Source: DATLZB01 sp035574175 (GTDB taxonomy: Bacteria > Pseudomonadota > Alphaproteobacteria > Rhizobiales > Hyphomicrobiaceae). Taken from it: a stretch of 64,000 nucleotides of DNA. The DNA lies in assembly GCA_035574175.1 (NCBI GenBank), contig DATLZB010000203.1, forward strand, positions 7,386 to 71,385, written 5' to 3'. Both the position numbers and the translations under genes were made by a program. Of this stretch, positions 16,854-26,199 are shown piece after piece; within the stretch, counting starts at the first letter, position 1; each line of letters starts with the position of its first letter. The notes under the pieces are model-generated. The model ran no database searches. It was not told where the DNA came from and worked only from the letters and a program-made list of their open reading frames with translations.

Positions 16854-17753
16854 ATGCTCGGCAACCTGCAGGGGCGGGTCCGCCGGCTTCGCCGCGTTTT
16901 CGCCGAGAGGCTGGCGGAGACCGTGGTCGCGGCGCTCGCCCGAAACAGGCGGGTGCGCAAGAACTTGGTGCGCAGCCTCTTTGACCGTCATCTTGATCCG
17001 AGTTGCCGCGTGGCGGTCGCGTTCGCCGATCATCGCTTTCTGGTCGACCCCAAGGACACTCAGATCGGCTACAAGCTGATGAGCGGGCGCGCATGGCAGC
17101 GCACCGAACTGGAGCATGCTGTGGCATGGCTCCAGCAGGACGGGCGGTTGCGCAGCGGCGGGGTGTTCCTCGACATCGGCGCCAACATCGGCACGCAGAC
17201 CGTCTATGCCCTGCTCGGCGGCACCTTCTCCCGCGCCGTCGCCATTGAGGCCGATCCGACGAATTATGCGTTGCTCGAGAGTAACGTAGAGATCAACGGG
17301 CTCACCGGCCGCGTCGCCCTCGTCCGCTGCGCGGCGAGCCGTGTGCCCGGCGTGGCGCGGCTCTGCCTCAACCGCAGCAACGCCGGCGGCCACAGGATCG
17401 GCTCAGAGAAACAGCGCCGCCCCGCCCCCGCCATCGAGGTACCCGCCGACACCATCGATCGTATCCTGCGGCGGGTCGCCATTGCGCCTGCCGATGTCAC
17501 CTTGGCCTGGATTGACGTCGAGGGCCACGAGCTGGCCGTGCTCGAAGGCATGGCCGAGCTGCTCGCGGCCTGCCCGCCCCTGGTGCTCGAATATGCGGGA
17601 AGCCTCCACGGACCGGATGGGCCCGCTCGGTTGAGGCAGCTCCTGGCCGGCCGTTATCGGCGGGTGGTCGACCTCGGCTCGGGCGATGCAGTCGCGGTGC
17701 CGCTTGCCGATTATGATCCGGGGCGCGCATTCCGTGACCTGCTCATCTGGTAG
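16854..17753 (+). CDS. FkbM-family methyltransferase
   Basis: A 299-residue SAM-dependent methyltransferase. Motif I is VFLDIGANIGTQTVY at about residues 102-116, followed by AVAIEADPTNYALLESNVEING (acidic loop and following helix). The late block TLAWIDVEGHELAVLEGM is the conserved FkbM signature. Family members methylate hydroxyls on polyketides, sugars and other small molecules; many in alphaproteobacteria sit in polysaccharide loci. Here it is an isolated gene. The N-terminal 80 residues are Arg-rich and not part of the core fold. Confidence 0.9.
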   Translation: MLGNLQGRVRRLRRVFAERLAETVVAALARNRRVRKNLVRSLFDRHLDPSCRVAVAFADHRFLVDPKDTQIGYKLMSGRAWQRTELEHAVAWLQQDGRLRSGGVFLDIGANIGTQTVYALLGGTFSRAVAIEADPTNYALLESNVEINGLTGRVALVRCAASRVPGVARLCLNRSNAGGHRIGSEKQRRPAPAIEVPADTIDRILRRVAIAPADVTLAWIDVEGHELAVLEGMAELLAACPPLVLEYAGSLHGPDGPARLRQLLAGRYRRVVDLGSGDAVAVPLADYDPGRAFRDLLIW

Positions 17754-17875
17754 GGGCGGATGGCAGGGGCAAACCCAGCCCACCCGAAGCCGAGACCCTG
17801 CTGCGATGCAGCGTCGCCCTCTTTAACCTTCGTCGGCTGTTACAAACGCTGCGAAACCCTCTCGGGCGCACGCCA

Positions 17876-17903
17876 TTGAACTGGGGAACAGGTCGGCTAC
17901 TGT
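17876..17903 (+). promoter_or_regulatory. Candidate promoter of the peptide ABC operon
   Basis: TTGAAC (17876-17881) is followed after 16 bases by TACTGT (17898-17903). It lies about 100 bases before the first operon gene in an otherwise empty 249-base gap. The -35 match is good and the -10 match moderate. Confidence 0.38.
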
Positions 17904-17956
17904 GGCCTCTCGTGCACTTCCGCTCGCGCGGCGTGCATGACATCGTAGCCCCACCA

Positions 17957-17985
17957 ACCGCGGACACCTGCACACAGCCCGCGGT
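17957..17985 (+). promoter_or_regulatory. Leader hairpin upstream of the ABC operon start
   Basis: ACCGCGG (17957-17963) and CCGCGGT (17979-17985) can form a perfect seven-base GC-rich stem around a 15-base loop. It ends 17 bases before the ATG at 18003, next to the weak AAGCAGGA ribosome binding site, so it could influence translation of the first gene. Confidence 0.35.
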
Positions 17986-18002
17986 CTGATAAGCAGGACT
18001 GC

Positions 18003-19895
18003 ATGACTGCCGGTGCCAACCTGATCGACGTTAAGGGGCTCAAGGTATCGTTCAGCATTCCGGGCGGGGGCCTGGCGGCGCTGCGCGGCATCTCGTTCCG
18101 GATCCGGCCGGGCTCCATCGTTGCCATCGTCGGCGAATCCGGGTCCGGCAAGAGCGTCACCGCCCAGGCGATCATGGGTATATTGCCCAAGCTTGCCGCC
18201 ATTGAGGACGGTGAGATCCTGTTCCGCGATCCCGTCACCGGTAGCGTCACCGACCTCGCCAAGCTCGATCCGAGGTCGCCGACCTACCGCGGCATCCGCG
18301 GACGGCGCATCTCCATGATCTTCCAGGAGCCGATGGTGTCGCTGTCGCCCCTGCACAAGGTGGGAGCCCAGATCGGCGAGGCCATCGAAGTGCACGAGGG
18401 GCTTACTGGCAACGTCGTCAGGAAACGTGTGCTTGACATGATGCGCCTTGTGCGCTTCCCCGATCCGGAACGCGCTTACAAGAGCTATCCCTTCGAGCTG
18501 TCGGGCGGCCTGCGACAGCGGGCGATGATCGCCATGGCGCTGGTATGCCGGCCGGCGCTGCTCATTGCCGACGAGCCTACGACCGCTCTCGACGTCACGG
18601 TGCAGGCCCAGATTCTCGGTCTCATCAAGGACATCCAGCGCGAGCTCGGGATGGCGGTGATGATGATTACGCACGACATGGGCGTCGTGGCCAACGTCGC
18701 CGAGGAGATCGTCGTGCTTTACCGCGGCGAGGTCATGGAGGCGGGCACCGCCCGCGACATCTTCCGCGACCCGCGCCACCCCTACCTGCGCGCGCTCATG
18801 GCGGCGGTGCCGCGCATCAACTTGGGTCGGGGCGAGCGGCTGAAGCCGCTGGTGCCGGAAGGGGCTGAGGCGATCCGCCCGCAGCGCCCGCTCGAGCCCG
18901 CCGCCGAGCCGCTCATCGAGGTCAGGAACCTTACCAAAAGCTTCGATATCCGCTCCGACAGCTGGAAACTTGTGCACGCGCCCTCGCGCAAGGTCACCGC
19001 CGTCAATAACGTGAGCTTCGCCGTCCGACGCGGCGAGTGCCTGGGTCTCGTCGGCGAAAGCGGCTGCGGTAAGACCACCGTCTCGAAGCTCATTATGGGC
19101 GCCTTTCCGCCCGACAGCGGCAAGATCCTGCTGCATGACGGGGGGACCACGACCGACATCGCCGGTCTATCAGACACCATGCTGGCTCCTTACCGACGCA
19201 CCATCCAGTACGTATTCCAGGACCCCTTCAGCGCTTTCAACCCGCGCATGACGGTCCTCGAGATCGTGAGCGAGCCGCTCAAGGTGCAAGGCATTGGTGA
19301 TGCCGCATCGCGGCGCAAGCGCGTGCAGGAGCTGCTTGCCCGCGTTGGCATCGACCCGCGCTTCTTGAACCGCTACCCGCACAGCTTTTCGGGCGGTCAG
19401 CGCCAGCGCATCGGTGTAGCGCGCGCGCTTGCGCTTTCGCCCAAGATGCTGATCCTGGACGAACCGGTTTCCGCACTCGACGTATCGACCCAGGCCCAGG
19501 TGCTGAACCTTCTGAACGATCTGCGCGCCGACCTCGGGCTCACCTACATTTTCATTTCTCACAATCTGGCAGTGGTGAATTACGTCGCCGACCGCGTGGC
19601 GGTGATGTGCCGGGGGCGTCTTGTCGAAGTAGCGCCGCGAGAGAAGCTGTTTACCGACCCGCGTCACCCCTACACCAAAGCCCTGCTGGCCTCTGCGCCG
19701 GAGCCGGACATCGACCGGCCGCTCAATTTCGCGGCCATCCGCGACGGGCGCATGACCGAGCCTCAAAACTGGCCGGCGCCTTTCGACGAGCGCGAGGGCA
19801 GCCTGCCTGACCTGATCGATATCGGCGGGGGACACCTTGTGCGGGCGCGTGCAATCGGTTCGCCCGTGCTGACGGAAAGGATCGCGGCCCAATGA
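18003..19895 (+). CDS. Peptide-type ABC transporter, fused double ATP-binding subunit
   Basis: A 630-residue protein with two complete ABC ATPase domains in tandem, the layout of YejF- and GsiA-type subunits that replace separate DppD and DppF. Domain 1 has Walker A GESGSGKS (44-51), the signature LSGGLRQR and Walker B LLIADEPTTALD. Domain 2 has GESGCGKTT at about residue 345, SFSGGQRQR and MLILDEPVSALD. Each domain ends with the oligopeptide-type C-terminal extension (RHPYLRALMAAVP and RHPYTKALLASAPEP). It energises import by the two permeases downstream. Its stop overlaps the start of the next gene (ATGA). Confidence 0.95.
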   Translation: MTAGANLIDVKGLKVSFSIPGGGLAALRGISFRIRPGSIVAIVGESGSGKSVTAQAIMGILPKLAAIEDGEILFRDPVTGSVTDLAKLDPRSPTYRGIRGRRISMIFQEPMVSLSPLHKVGAQIGEAIEVHEGLTGNVVRKRVLDMMRLVRFPDPERAYKSYPFELSGGLRQRAMIAMALVCRPALLIADEPTTALDVTVQAQILGLIKDIQRELGMAVMMITHDMGVVANVAEEIVVLYRGEVMEAGTARDIFRDPRHPYLRALMAAVPRINLGRGERLKPLVPEGAEAIRPQRPLEPAAEPLIEVRNLTKSFDIRSDSWKLVHAPSRKVTAVNNVSFAVRRGECLGLVGESGCGKTTVSKLIMGAFPPDSGKILLHDGGTTTDIAGLSDTMLAPYRRTIQYVFQDPFSAFNPRMTVLEIVSEPLKVQGIGDAASRRKRVQELLARVGIDPRFLNRYPHSFSGGQRQRIGVARALALSPKMLILDEPVSALDVSTQAQVLNLLNDLRADLGLTYIFISHNLAVVNYVADRVAVMCRGRLVEVAPREKLFTDPRHPYTKALLASAPEPDIDRPLNFAAIRDGRMTEPQNWPAPFDEREGSLPDLIDIGGGHLVRARAIGSPVLTERIAAQ

Positions 19896-21859
19896 GTGAG
19901 ACGAGTTGCGTCCAGACCGTGGCCTCGTTGCGCTTCCGCTTTGGTTGTGCGCTCGCGCTTTGCATCGTCGGCGCCATTCCGGTGCTGTTGGCGCCACGCA
20001 CCGTGTCGGCGGGAGGCGGCTTCCAAGAGGCGCCGGAGCTGGCGGGGCTGGTCAGCGAAGGCAAGCTGCCGCCGGTCGAGAAACGGCTGCCCGAGGAGCC
20101 GCTCGTGACGCCCCTTGATCGCCCGGGGCTTTCCATCGGCCGGTACGGCGGCACGCTCACCCAGCTCATGGGCCGCGCCAACGACATCCGCCGCATGAGC
20201 GCCTTCGGTTATGCCCGCCTCGTCGGCTACGACCACACCTACAAAATTGTGCCCGATCTTTTGAAGTCGTTTGAAGTCAAGGACGAGCGCGAGTTCACCT
20301 TCGTGCTCCGCCGCGGGCACAAATGGTCGGACGGCCATCCCTTCACCACCGAGGACCTGCGTTACTACTTCGAGGACGTCGCGCTCAATCCGGAGCTGTC
20401 GCCCGGTGGTCCGGACAAGCCGCTGCTGGTCGAGGGTCGGCCGCCCGTCGTCGAGGTGGTGGACAAGACCACCATCCGCTACCGCTGGCACAAGCCGAAC
20501 CCGTTCTTCCTGCCGGCGCTCGCATCCGCCACGCCGATGATCATCTACCGGCCCGCCCACTACCTGAAGCGCTTCCATAAGCGCTACGCCGACCCGCAGA
20601 AGCTCGACGAGCAGATCAAAAAGCGCAACCGTCGCGACTGGGTGGATCTGCACTTCAACCGCGATCGCATCGCCCGTCTCGACAATCCGGACTACCCCTC
20701 GCTCGACCCCTGGGTGAACTCGACGCCGCCGCCCTCCGATCGCTTCGTGTTCAAGCGCAATCCCTACTATCATCGGGTCGACAGCGAAGGGCGGCAGCTT
20801 CCCTATATCGACCAGGTGGTCGTCTCCATCGTCAGCCCCAAGCTCATCCCCGCCAAGGTCGGAGCCGGCGAAACCGAACTGCAGTCGCGCGGATTGCAGT
20901 TCTTCAACTACACGCTGCTGAAGCGTGGCGAGCAGCGCAACCACTATAAAGTGCGGCTGTGGCGGCAGAGCCGCGGCTCGCAGGTGGCGATCTATCCCAA
21001 CCTGAACGCGGCCGATCCGGTCTGGCGCGCGCTCGTTCGCGACGTGCGGTTCCGGCGGGCGCTGTCGCTTGCCGTCGACCGGCGCGAAATCAACCAGGTG
21101 GTTTATTTTGGGCTCGGACGGGAGAGCAACAACACGCTGCTTCCCGAGAGCCCGCTTTACAAGGAGAGCTACCGAACGCGATGGGCGGACTTCAACATCG
21201 AGGTCGCCAACAAGCTTCTCGACGAAATCGGTCTAACCCGCCGAGAAGGGCGCTTTCGGCTGTTGCCGGACGGACGTCCGCTCGAGATCATCATGGAGAC
21301 GGCCGGTGAGGATGTCGAGCACTCCGATGTCCTCGAACTGGTGCGCGACAGCTGGGCGCGGATTGGGGTTGCGCTCTTCATCAAGCCTCAGACCCGCGAG
21401 GTTCTGCGCCGGCGGGTGATGGCCGGCTCAACCGTCATGTCGGTGTTCTCCGGCATCGACAACGGCATCGCCACCGCCGACTATCCCCCGCACGAGTTCG
21501 TGCCGACCAACGACGATCAGCTCAACTGGCCGCAGTGGGGCATGTACTACCTCGCCAACGGCAAGGCCGGCCAAGCCTGCGACATGCCCGAGGTGCAGCA
21601 GCTCATCGACCACTACAACGACTGGATTGCGGCCTCGACTGAGGAGCAGAGGAAGGCGGCTTGGCACGCCATTCTGGAGCTTTCGGCCGACCAGGTGTTC
21701 TCGATCGGCATCGTCAACGCCGTGCCGCAGCCTATCGTTGTCTCAGACCGGCTGAGCAACGTACCCGAGAAGGCCATCTACTCCTGGGATCCGGGCGGCC
21801 ACTTCGGCATGTTCCGCCCCGACACGTTCTGGTTCGCGGACGGCAAGGAAGGCTCCTAA
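19892..21859 (+). CDS. ABC transporter periplasmic substrate-binding protein (SBP_bac_5 type)
   Basis: A 655-residue extracytoplasmic solute receptor of the DppA/OppA cluster. A signal peptide lies at about residues 15-42 (FGCALALCIVGAIPVLLAP then TVSAGGGF). Conserved blocks are FTFVLRRGHKWSDGHPFTTEDLRYYFED, VRFRRALSLAVDRREINQVVYFG and DGRPLEIIME. It is longer than typical DppA (about 530 residues), with extra sequence around residues 205-270 and at the C-terminus. The ligand is likely a peptide or other oligomer, but the family also binds opines, sugars and nickel complexes. It overlaps the ATPase gene by four bases. Confidence 0.92.
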   Translation: MSETSCVQTVASLRFRFGCALALCIVGAIPVLLAPRTVSAGGGFQEAPELAGLVSEGKLPPVEKRLPEEPLVTPLDRPGLSIGRYGGTLTQLMGRANDIRRMSAFGYARLVGYDHTYKIVPDLLKSFEVKDEREFTFVLRRGHKWSDGHPFTTEDLRYYFEDVALNPELSPGGPDKPLLVEGRPPVVEVVDKTTIRYRWHKPNPFFLPALASATPMIIYRPAHYLKRFHKRYADPQKLDEQIKKRNRRDWVDLHFNRDRIARLDNPDYPSLDPWVNSTPPPSDRFVFKRNPYYHRVDSEGRQLPYIDQVVVSIVSPKLIPAKVGAGETELQSRGLQFFNYTLLKRGEQRNHYKVRLWRQSRGSQVAIYPNLNAADPVWRALVRDVRFRRALSLAVDRREINQVVYFGLGRESNNTLLPESPLYKESYRTRWADFNIEVANKLLDEIGLTRREGRFRLLPDGRPLEIIMETAGEDVEHSDVLELVRDSWARIGVALFIKPQTREVLRRRVMAGSTVMSVFSGIDNGIATADYPPHEFVPTNDDQLNWPQWGMYYLANGKAGQACDMPEVQQLIDHYNDWIAASTEEQRKAAWHAILELSADQVFSIGIVNAVPQPIVVSDRLSNVPEKAIYSWDPGGHFGMFRPDTFWFADGKEGS

Positions 21860-21860
21860 C

Positions 21861-22844
21861 ATGCTGCGCTACCTGGCGCGCCGGCTGATCACGATGGCGG
21901 TAACGCTTCTCGTCATCTCGGTGCTCGTGTTCGTCATCATCAAACTGCCACCGGGGGACTACCTCACCACCTACATCGAGGAGCTCAAGGCGCAGGGCGA
22001 GAGCGTCGATCAGGCCCGCATCGACTTCCTGCGCCAGCGTTACGGCCTCGATCAACCGGCCTACGTGCAGTATTGGAACTGGGTGACCGGACTGCTGCAG
22101 GGCGATCTCGGCTGGTCGTTCGAGTACGACCAGCCGGTCTCGCAAGTGGTGGGCGATCGCCTCTTCCTGACGCTCGTCGTCAAGTTCGCTGTCGTGTTCT
22201 TCATCTATCTCGTCGCCTTCCCGATCGGCGTCTACTCGGCCACGCATCAGTACAGTTGGACCGACCACGGCCTCACCTTCCTGGGCTTCCTCGGCATTGC
22301 GACGCCCAACTTCCTGCTCGCCCTAATCCTGCTCTACCTCGCCAATGTCTGGTTCGGCACCTCCATCGGCGGCCTCATGGATCCCGTCTACATCGATCAG
22401 CCCTGGTCGTGGGACAAGGCGATGTCGGTGCTCGAGCATCTGTGGGTTCCGGTGATCGTCATCGGCACCGCGGGCACGGCCGGCATGATTCGCCGCTTGC
22501 GGGCCAACCTGCTCGACGAGCTGCAGAAGCAGTACGTGACCACAGCGCGGGCCAAGGGCGTTCCCGAGGGCCGGCTGCTCGTCAAGTATCCGATGCGGAT
22601 GGCGCTCAACCCCTTCATCGCCGATATCGGCTCGCTGCTACCGCAGCTCGTCTCGGGCGCAGTGATCGTGTCGGTGGTGATGTCGCTGCCGACCACCGGG
22701 CCGATGCTGCTCTCGGCGCTTCAGTCGCAGGACATGTACCTGGCCGGTTCCTTCCTGATGTTCCTCGCTGCGCTCACCGTGTTCGGCATGTTCCTGTCCG
22801 ACGTGGCCTTGGCGCTGCTCGATCCCCGCATCCGGCTCGAGTGA
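21861..22844 (+). CDS. ABC transporter permease, DppB type
   Basis: A 327-residue inner-membrane permease with about six spans. The first span starts at residue 10 and is followed by a periplasmic loop containing FLRQRYGLDQPAYVQYWNWVTGLLQGDLGWSF, a hallmark of the DppB/OppB family. The cytoplasmic EAA loop that docks the ATPase reads TTARAKGVPEGRLLVKYPMR. It starts one base after the receptor gene stops and is followed three bases later by the second permease. Confidence 0.94.
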   Translation: MLRYLARRLITMAVTLLVISVLVFVIIKLPPGDYLTTYIEELKAQGESVDQARIDFLRQRYGLDQPAYVQYWNWVTGLLQGDLGWSFEYDQPVSQVVGDRLFLTLVVKFAVVFFIYLVAFPIGVYSATHQYSWTDHGLTFLGFLGIATPNFLLALILLYLANVWFGTSIGGLMDPVYIDQPWSWDKAMSVLEHLWVPVIVIGTAGTAGMIRRLRANLLDELQKQYVTTARAKGVPEGRLLVKYPMRMALNPFIADIGSLLPQLVSGAVIVSVVMSLPTTGPMLLSALQSQDMYLAGSFLMFLAALTVFGMFLSDVALALLDPRIRLE

Positions 22845-22847
22845 GAA

Positions 22848-24008
22848 ATGAAGACTTTCAGCGAGTTGCCGCACTACGTCTCCGACCGGCCCTTCGATCC
22901 GGGTACGCCCGAGGCCATGACCCCGGAGCTTGAGCGCTACTACATGGCTTCGCAGTGGAGCATGATGTGGCGCCGCTTTCGCCGCCACAAGGTCGCCGTG
23001 CTGTCCGGCGTCGTGCTGTTGGCGAGTTACCTCTCGATCCTCGTCACCGAGGTGCTCGCACCTTACAACCTGCACTCGCGCCACATCGATTTCATCTACG
23101 CCCCACCTCAATCGATTCATCTCTTCCACGAGGGCCGCTTCGTGGGGCCGTTCGTCTACCCATTGCAGTACAGCCTCAACATGGAAACCCTAAAGCGCGA
23201 GTACACGGCGGATACAACGCGGCCGCAGCCGATCCGCTTCCTGTGCCTCGGCGATGAGTACCGGTTCTGGGGGCTGTTTTCCGGCAGCTTTCACCTCGTT
23301 TGCCCGCCCGTTGACGGCACCATGTTCCTCATCGGTACCGACCGCCTGGGTCGCGACACGCTCTCGCGCGTTCTTTACGGGGCACGCATCTCTCTCACCA
23401 TCGGTCTGGTCGGCGTCGCCATATCGTTCGTTCTCGGCATCGTCATCGGCGGCATCGCCGGCTTCTTCGGCGGCATCGTCGATAACCTGATCCAGCGCGC
23501 CATCGAGATCCTGCGATCGTTGCCCGAGCTGCCGCTGTGGCTTGCTCTGTCGGCGGCGCTGCCCGCCAACTGGAGCCCGATCCTCGTCTACTTCGGCATC
23601 ACCATCATCCTGGGCCTGCTCGAGTGGCCGAGCCTTGCGCGCGCCGTGCGCTCCAAGCTGCTCGCCTTGCGGCAGGAGGACTTCGTGTTGGCCTCCCGCA
23701 TGATGGGTGCGCGCCCGACGCATATCATCGGCCGTCACCTTCTTCCCAACTTCATGAGCCATCTGATCGCCTCGGCGACGTTATCGATTCCAGCCATGAT
23801 CCTGGGCGAGACGGCGCTGAGCTTCCTGGGCCTTGGTCTGCGCCCGCCGGTTACGAGTTGGGGGGTGCTGCTGTCGGAGGCGCAGAACGTTGAGGCCATC
23901 GCGCTCTACCCCTGGCTGCTGACGCCGATGGTGCCGGTGATCGTGACCACGCTCGCCTTCAATTTCCTCGGTGACGGCATGCGGGATGCAGCCGATCCCT
24001 ATCACTAG
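22848..24008 (+). CDS. ABC transporter permease, DppC type
   Basis: A 386-residue permease, longer than the usual DppC (about 300) because of a large periplasmic segment between the first two spans (about residues 70-160), as seen in YejE-like proteins. GTDRLGRDTLSRVLYGARISL is the family hallmark preceding the core. The EAA loop reads ASRMMGARPTHIIGRHLLPN. It completes a four-gene importer (fused ATPase, receptor, two permeases) and stops 27 bases before the amidotransferase gene, which may be cotranscribed. Confidence 0.94.
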   Translation: MKTFSELPHYVSDRPFDPGTPEAMTPELERYYMASQWSMMWRRFRRHKVAVLSGVVLLASYLSILVTEVLAPYNLHSRHIDFIYAPPQSIHLFHEGRFVGPFVYPLQYSLNMETLKREYTADTTRPQPIRFLCLGDEYRFWGLFSGSFHLVCPPVDGTMFLIGTDRLGRDTLSRVLYGARISLTIGLVGVAISFVLGIVIGGIAGFFGGIVDNLIQRAIEILRSLPELPLWLALSAALPANWSPILVYFGITIILGLLEWPSLARAVRSKLLALRQEDFVLASRMMGARPTHIIGRHLLPNFMSHLIASATLSIPAMILGETALSFLGLGLRPPVTSWGVLLSEAQNVEAIALYPWLLTPMVPVIVTTLAFNFLGDGMRDAADPYH

Positions 24009-24035
24009 CGGCTGAGCGGCGGCCCGGGAGGGGCG

Positions 24036-25901
24036 ATGTGCGGCTTCATGTTGGTTATCGAGCGCGGTCGTCCGGTCGATGAGAGGCGCCTTCAGGCTGC
24101 AGCAGCGTTGATCCGCCATCGCGGGCCAGATGCGAGCGGCCTTGCCGTATTCGAGCCGACGCTAAACCGGGCGCCGGGCAGTGAGCGCGTTTCGGTTGGG
24201 GTCGTACATCACCGGCTCGCCATCATCGATCTCGACTCGCGTTCGCACCAGCCCTTCCGACGCGGGTCGCGGATGCTCGCCTACAACGGCGAAATCTACA
24301 ACTTCGAGGAGCTGCGCGGGGGGCTCGAGCAACGCGGCTTGCGCTTTCACACGGCAGGAGACACGGAGGTGCTGTTCGAGCTGTTCGGTGCTGATGGGCT
24401 CGACGGCTTGCGGCGCGCCAACGGCATGTGGGCGTTCTGCCATCTCGACGAGGTGGCGGGACGGTTGATCGCTGCACGCGATCGCTACGGCAAGAAGCCG
24501 CTCTATTACCATGAAGGGGAGCGCACCATCTGCTTTGCCTCCGAGATTACGCCGATTCTCGCCTATCTCGGGCAGCGGGCGCGGCTCAAGCCACATGCGC
24601 TCGCCACCTACCTGGCGCACGGGTGGTTGTTTCCGGGAGATGCGGAAGCGACGCACCTGGACGGCATTCGGCAGGTGCTGCCCGGCGGGTGCGTGTCGCT
24701 CGATCTCGACACTTGGGCGCTGCGGTCCGCCAGACACCTCGATATCGCGGAGGAGGCGGCCCGCAAGCCGCCGGCGGATGGACCGGCTGACCTGATCGAG
24801 CAGGCCGTGCTCGCCCGGCTCGTCTCGGATCGCAAGGTCGGCCTCTTGCTGTCGGGCGGAATCGACAGCTCGCTCATCCTGTCGTGCCTCGCCGCCAACA
24901 AACTTCAGGATGCCGTATGCTGCTTCACGGGCGATGCTGGCAAGAGCGAGGATGCGCAGTACGCACGCCAGTGCGTTGCCGCTCTCGGCATCCAAGCGCG
25001 CTTCATTCCGCTCGACTACGAGTTGTCGGGTATGGACCGCTTCCTCAAGGTGTGCCGGCACCAGGAGAAGCCGTTCCCGCTCATTGGCAATGTGCTCGCC
25101 ATGCCCCAGATGTACGAGGCGATCGCCGCGAGCGACGTGCGGGTCGTCCTCGACGGGACGGGCGGTGACGAGATCTTCGGCGGCTATTGGGACCGTTACC
25201 ATGCCTTTGCGGTCAGCGATGCGCGGGCGAAAGGCGATCGGGCTTGGTTGGCGCGTTCGGAGTTTCACGCGGGACTCCAAGGCGGCTCATCAAGGACGCG
25301 GCAAGGCGCAATTGGAAAGACCGATTTGGAGAAGTACTGCCGCGCCGCGGTCCTGGGAGCCTCGTCATCCGATCCTCTGACCACGCGACGCTTAGGCTTC
25401 GACGAGGCCTTGCTCGCCGATGCCAGAGGCGGACGTCTGCAGGAGTGGATGTGGCAGAACGACCGCAACGCGATGCTGGCCAGTGTAGAGAACCGCAGTC
25501 CATTCCTCGATTACCGGCTCGCCCCGTTCCTGCGGACCGGCTACCGGTACAAGTTCGACGACGGCTGGAACAAGCTTGAATTGCGACGCGCCTTCGACCG
25601 CTTTCGCCCCTTGCCCACTCAGTGGCGACGCGAGAAGCAGGGGTTCAGATGGATATACGGCCGATTCTTCCGCGCCAATCGCGCCCGCATCCTCGACCTT
25701 GTCTCCGCCTCACGCATCCTTCCGCCTGTGCTCGCCTTATCCGAGCTCATCGACAGGGCGCACAAATCCGAGGACGTGCTGTCGAGCGAGCTGATGCAGC
25801 GGGCGTTGTGCATTGCCGGACTCGAGGAGGCGATGGGTATGGGCGCGGGAGGCGGCGCAAGCGAGCCGGTTGCGCAAACGCCCGCCATCACTTTCAAGTG
25901 A
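24036..25901 (+). CDS. asnB: Glutamine-hydrolysing asparagine synthetase-type amidotransferase
   Basis: A 621-residue two-domain enzyme. Cys2 (MCGF) is the N-terminal nucleophile that releases ammonia from glutamine; RHRGPD and YNGEIYNFEEL complete the glutaminase domain. The synthetase domain has the ATP pyrophosphatase loop LLSGGIDSS near residue 270 and DGTGGDEIFGGY. AsnB paralogues of this length in polysaccharide loci often amidate sugar or other acids rather than aspartate, and the three glycosyltransferase genes downstream make that plausible. It has a GGGAGGGG ribosome binding site. The C-terminal tail is Gly/Ala-rich and poorly conserved. Confidence 0.9.
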   Translation: MCGFMLVIERGRPVDERRLQAAAALIRHRGPDASGLAVFEPTLNRAPGSERVSVGVVHHRLAIIDLDSRSHQPFRRGSRMLAYNGEIYNFEELRGGLEQRGLRFHTAGDTEVLFELFGADGLDGLRRANGMWAFCHLDEVAGRLIAARDRYGKKPLYYHEGERTICFASEITPILAYLGQRARLKPHALATYLAHGWLFPGDAEATHLDGIRQVLPGGCVSLDLDTWALRSARHLDIAEEAARKPPADGPADLIEQAVLARLVSDRKVGLLLSGGIDSSLILSCLAANKLQDAVCCFTGDAGKSEDAQYARQCVAALGIQARFIPLDYELSGMDRFLKVCRHQEKPFPLIGNVLAMPQMYEAIAASDVRVVLDGTGGDEIFGGYWDRYHAFAVSDARAKGDRAWLARSEFHAGLQGGSSRTRQGAIGKTDLEKYCRAAVLGASSSDPLTTRRLGFDEALLADARGGRLQEWMWQNDRNAMLASVENRSPFLDYRLAPFLRTGYRYKFDDGWNKLELRRAFDRFRPLPTQWRREKQGFRWIYGRFFRANRARILDLVSASRILPPVLALSELIDRAHKSEDVLSSELMQRALCIAGLEEAMGMGAGGGASEPVAQTPAITFK

Positions 25902-25990
25902 GTTCTACCGCTCGGCGAGAGGCGCACGGTCGCACACCTGTTGCCGATGCACTGCAGCGATAGTGTGCGAGCAAAACGCGCCAGCATTCT

Positions 25991-26013
25991 GAACCGCTTG
26001 GTTCTTTGGTTCT
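25991..26013 (+). terminator. Possible weak terminator after the amidotransferase gene
   Basis: GAACC-GCTT-GGTTC forms a five-base stem followed by TTTGGTTCT, which is T-rich but not a continuous run. It lies 90 bases past the stop. Confidence 0.3.
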
Positions 26014-26024
26014 CATCCGCCTTC

Positions 26025-26038
26025 GACCTTTCGAGGTC
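26025..26038. other. UUCG-type tetraloop hairpin
   Basis: GACCT and AGGTC pair perfectly around TTCG, an exceptionally stable RNA tetraloop. It is located between the amidotransferase and glycosyltransferase genes. No uridine tract follows. Confidence 0.4.
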
Positions 26039-26199
26039 ATAAGGCTGTGACGCTCCGCGCGCGGGTACCGAAACGCTCCAAATAATGCTTACGCAAACGC
26101 AGTCTTTGCGCCAATATGCGGCTGGTCGTTGCCGACGTTCAGTGATCGGCGAAGCACCTGAGATTTGTTTGTTTGCGCGAGTTCGGGGGGCCAGCGATC

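Larger units (their letters stand above)
25902..26199. other. Intergenic gap between the amidotransferase and the first glycosyltransferase
   Basis: No gene is seen. The gap has a GAACC/GGTTC hairpin (25991-26004) followed by a second GGTTCT copy, and a perfect five-base stem GACCT/AGGTC closed by a TTCG tetraloop (26025-26038). The right part is AT-richer (about 26080-26180) and probably carries the glycosyltransferase promoter. Confidence 0.5.
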
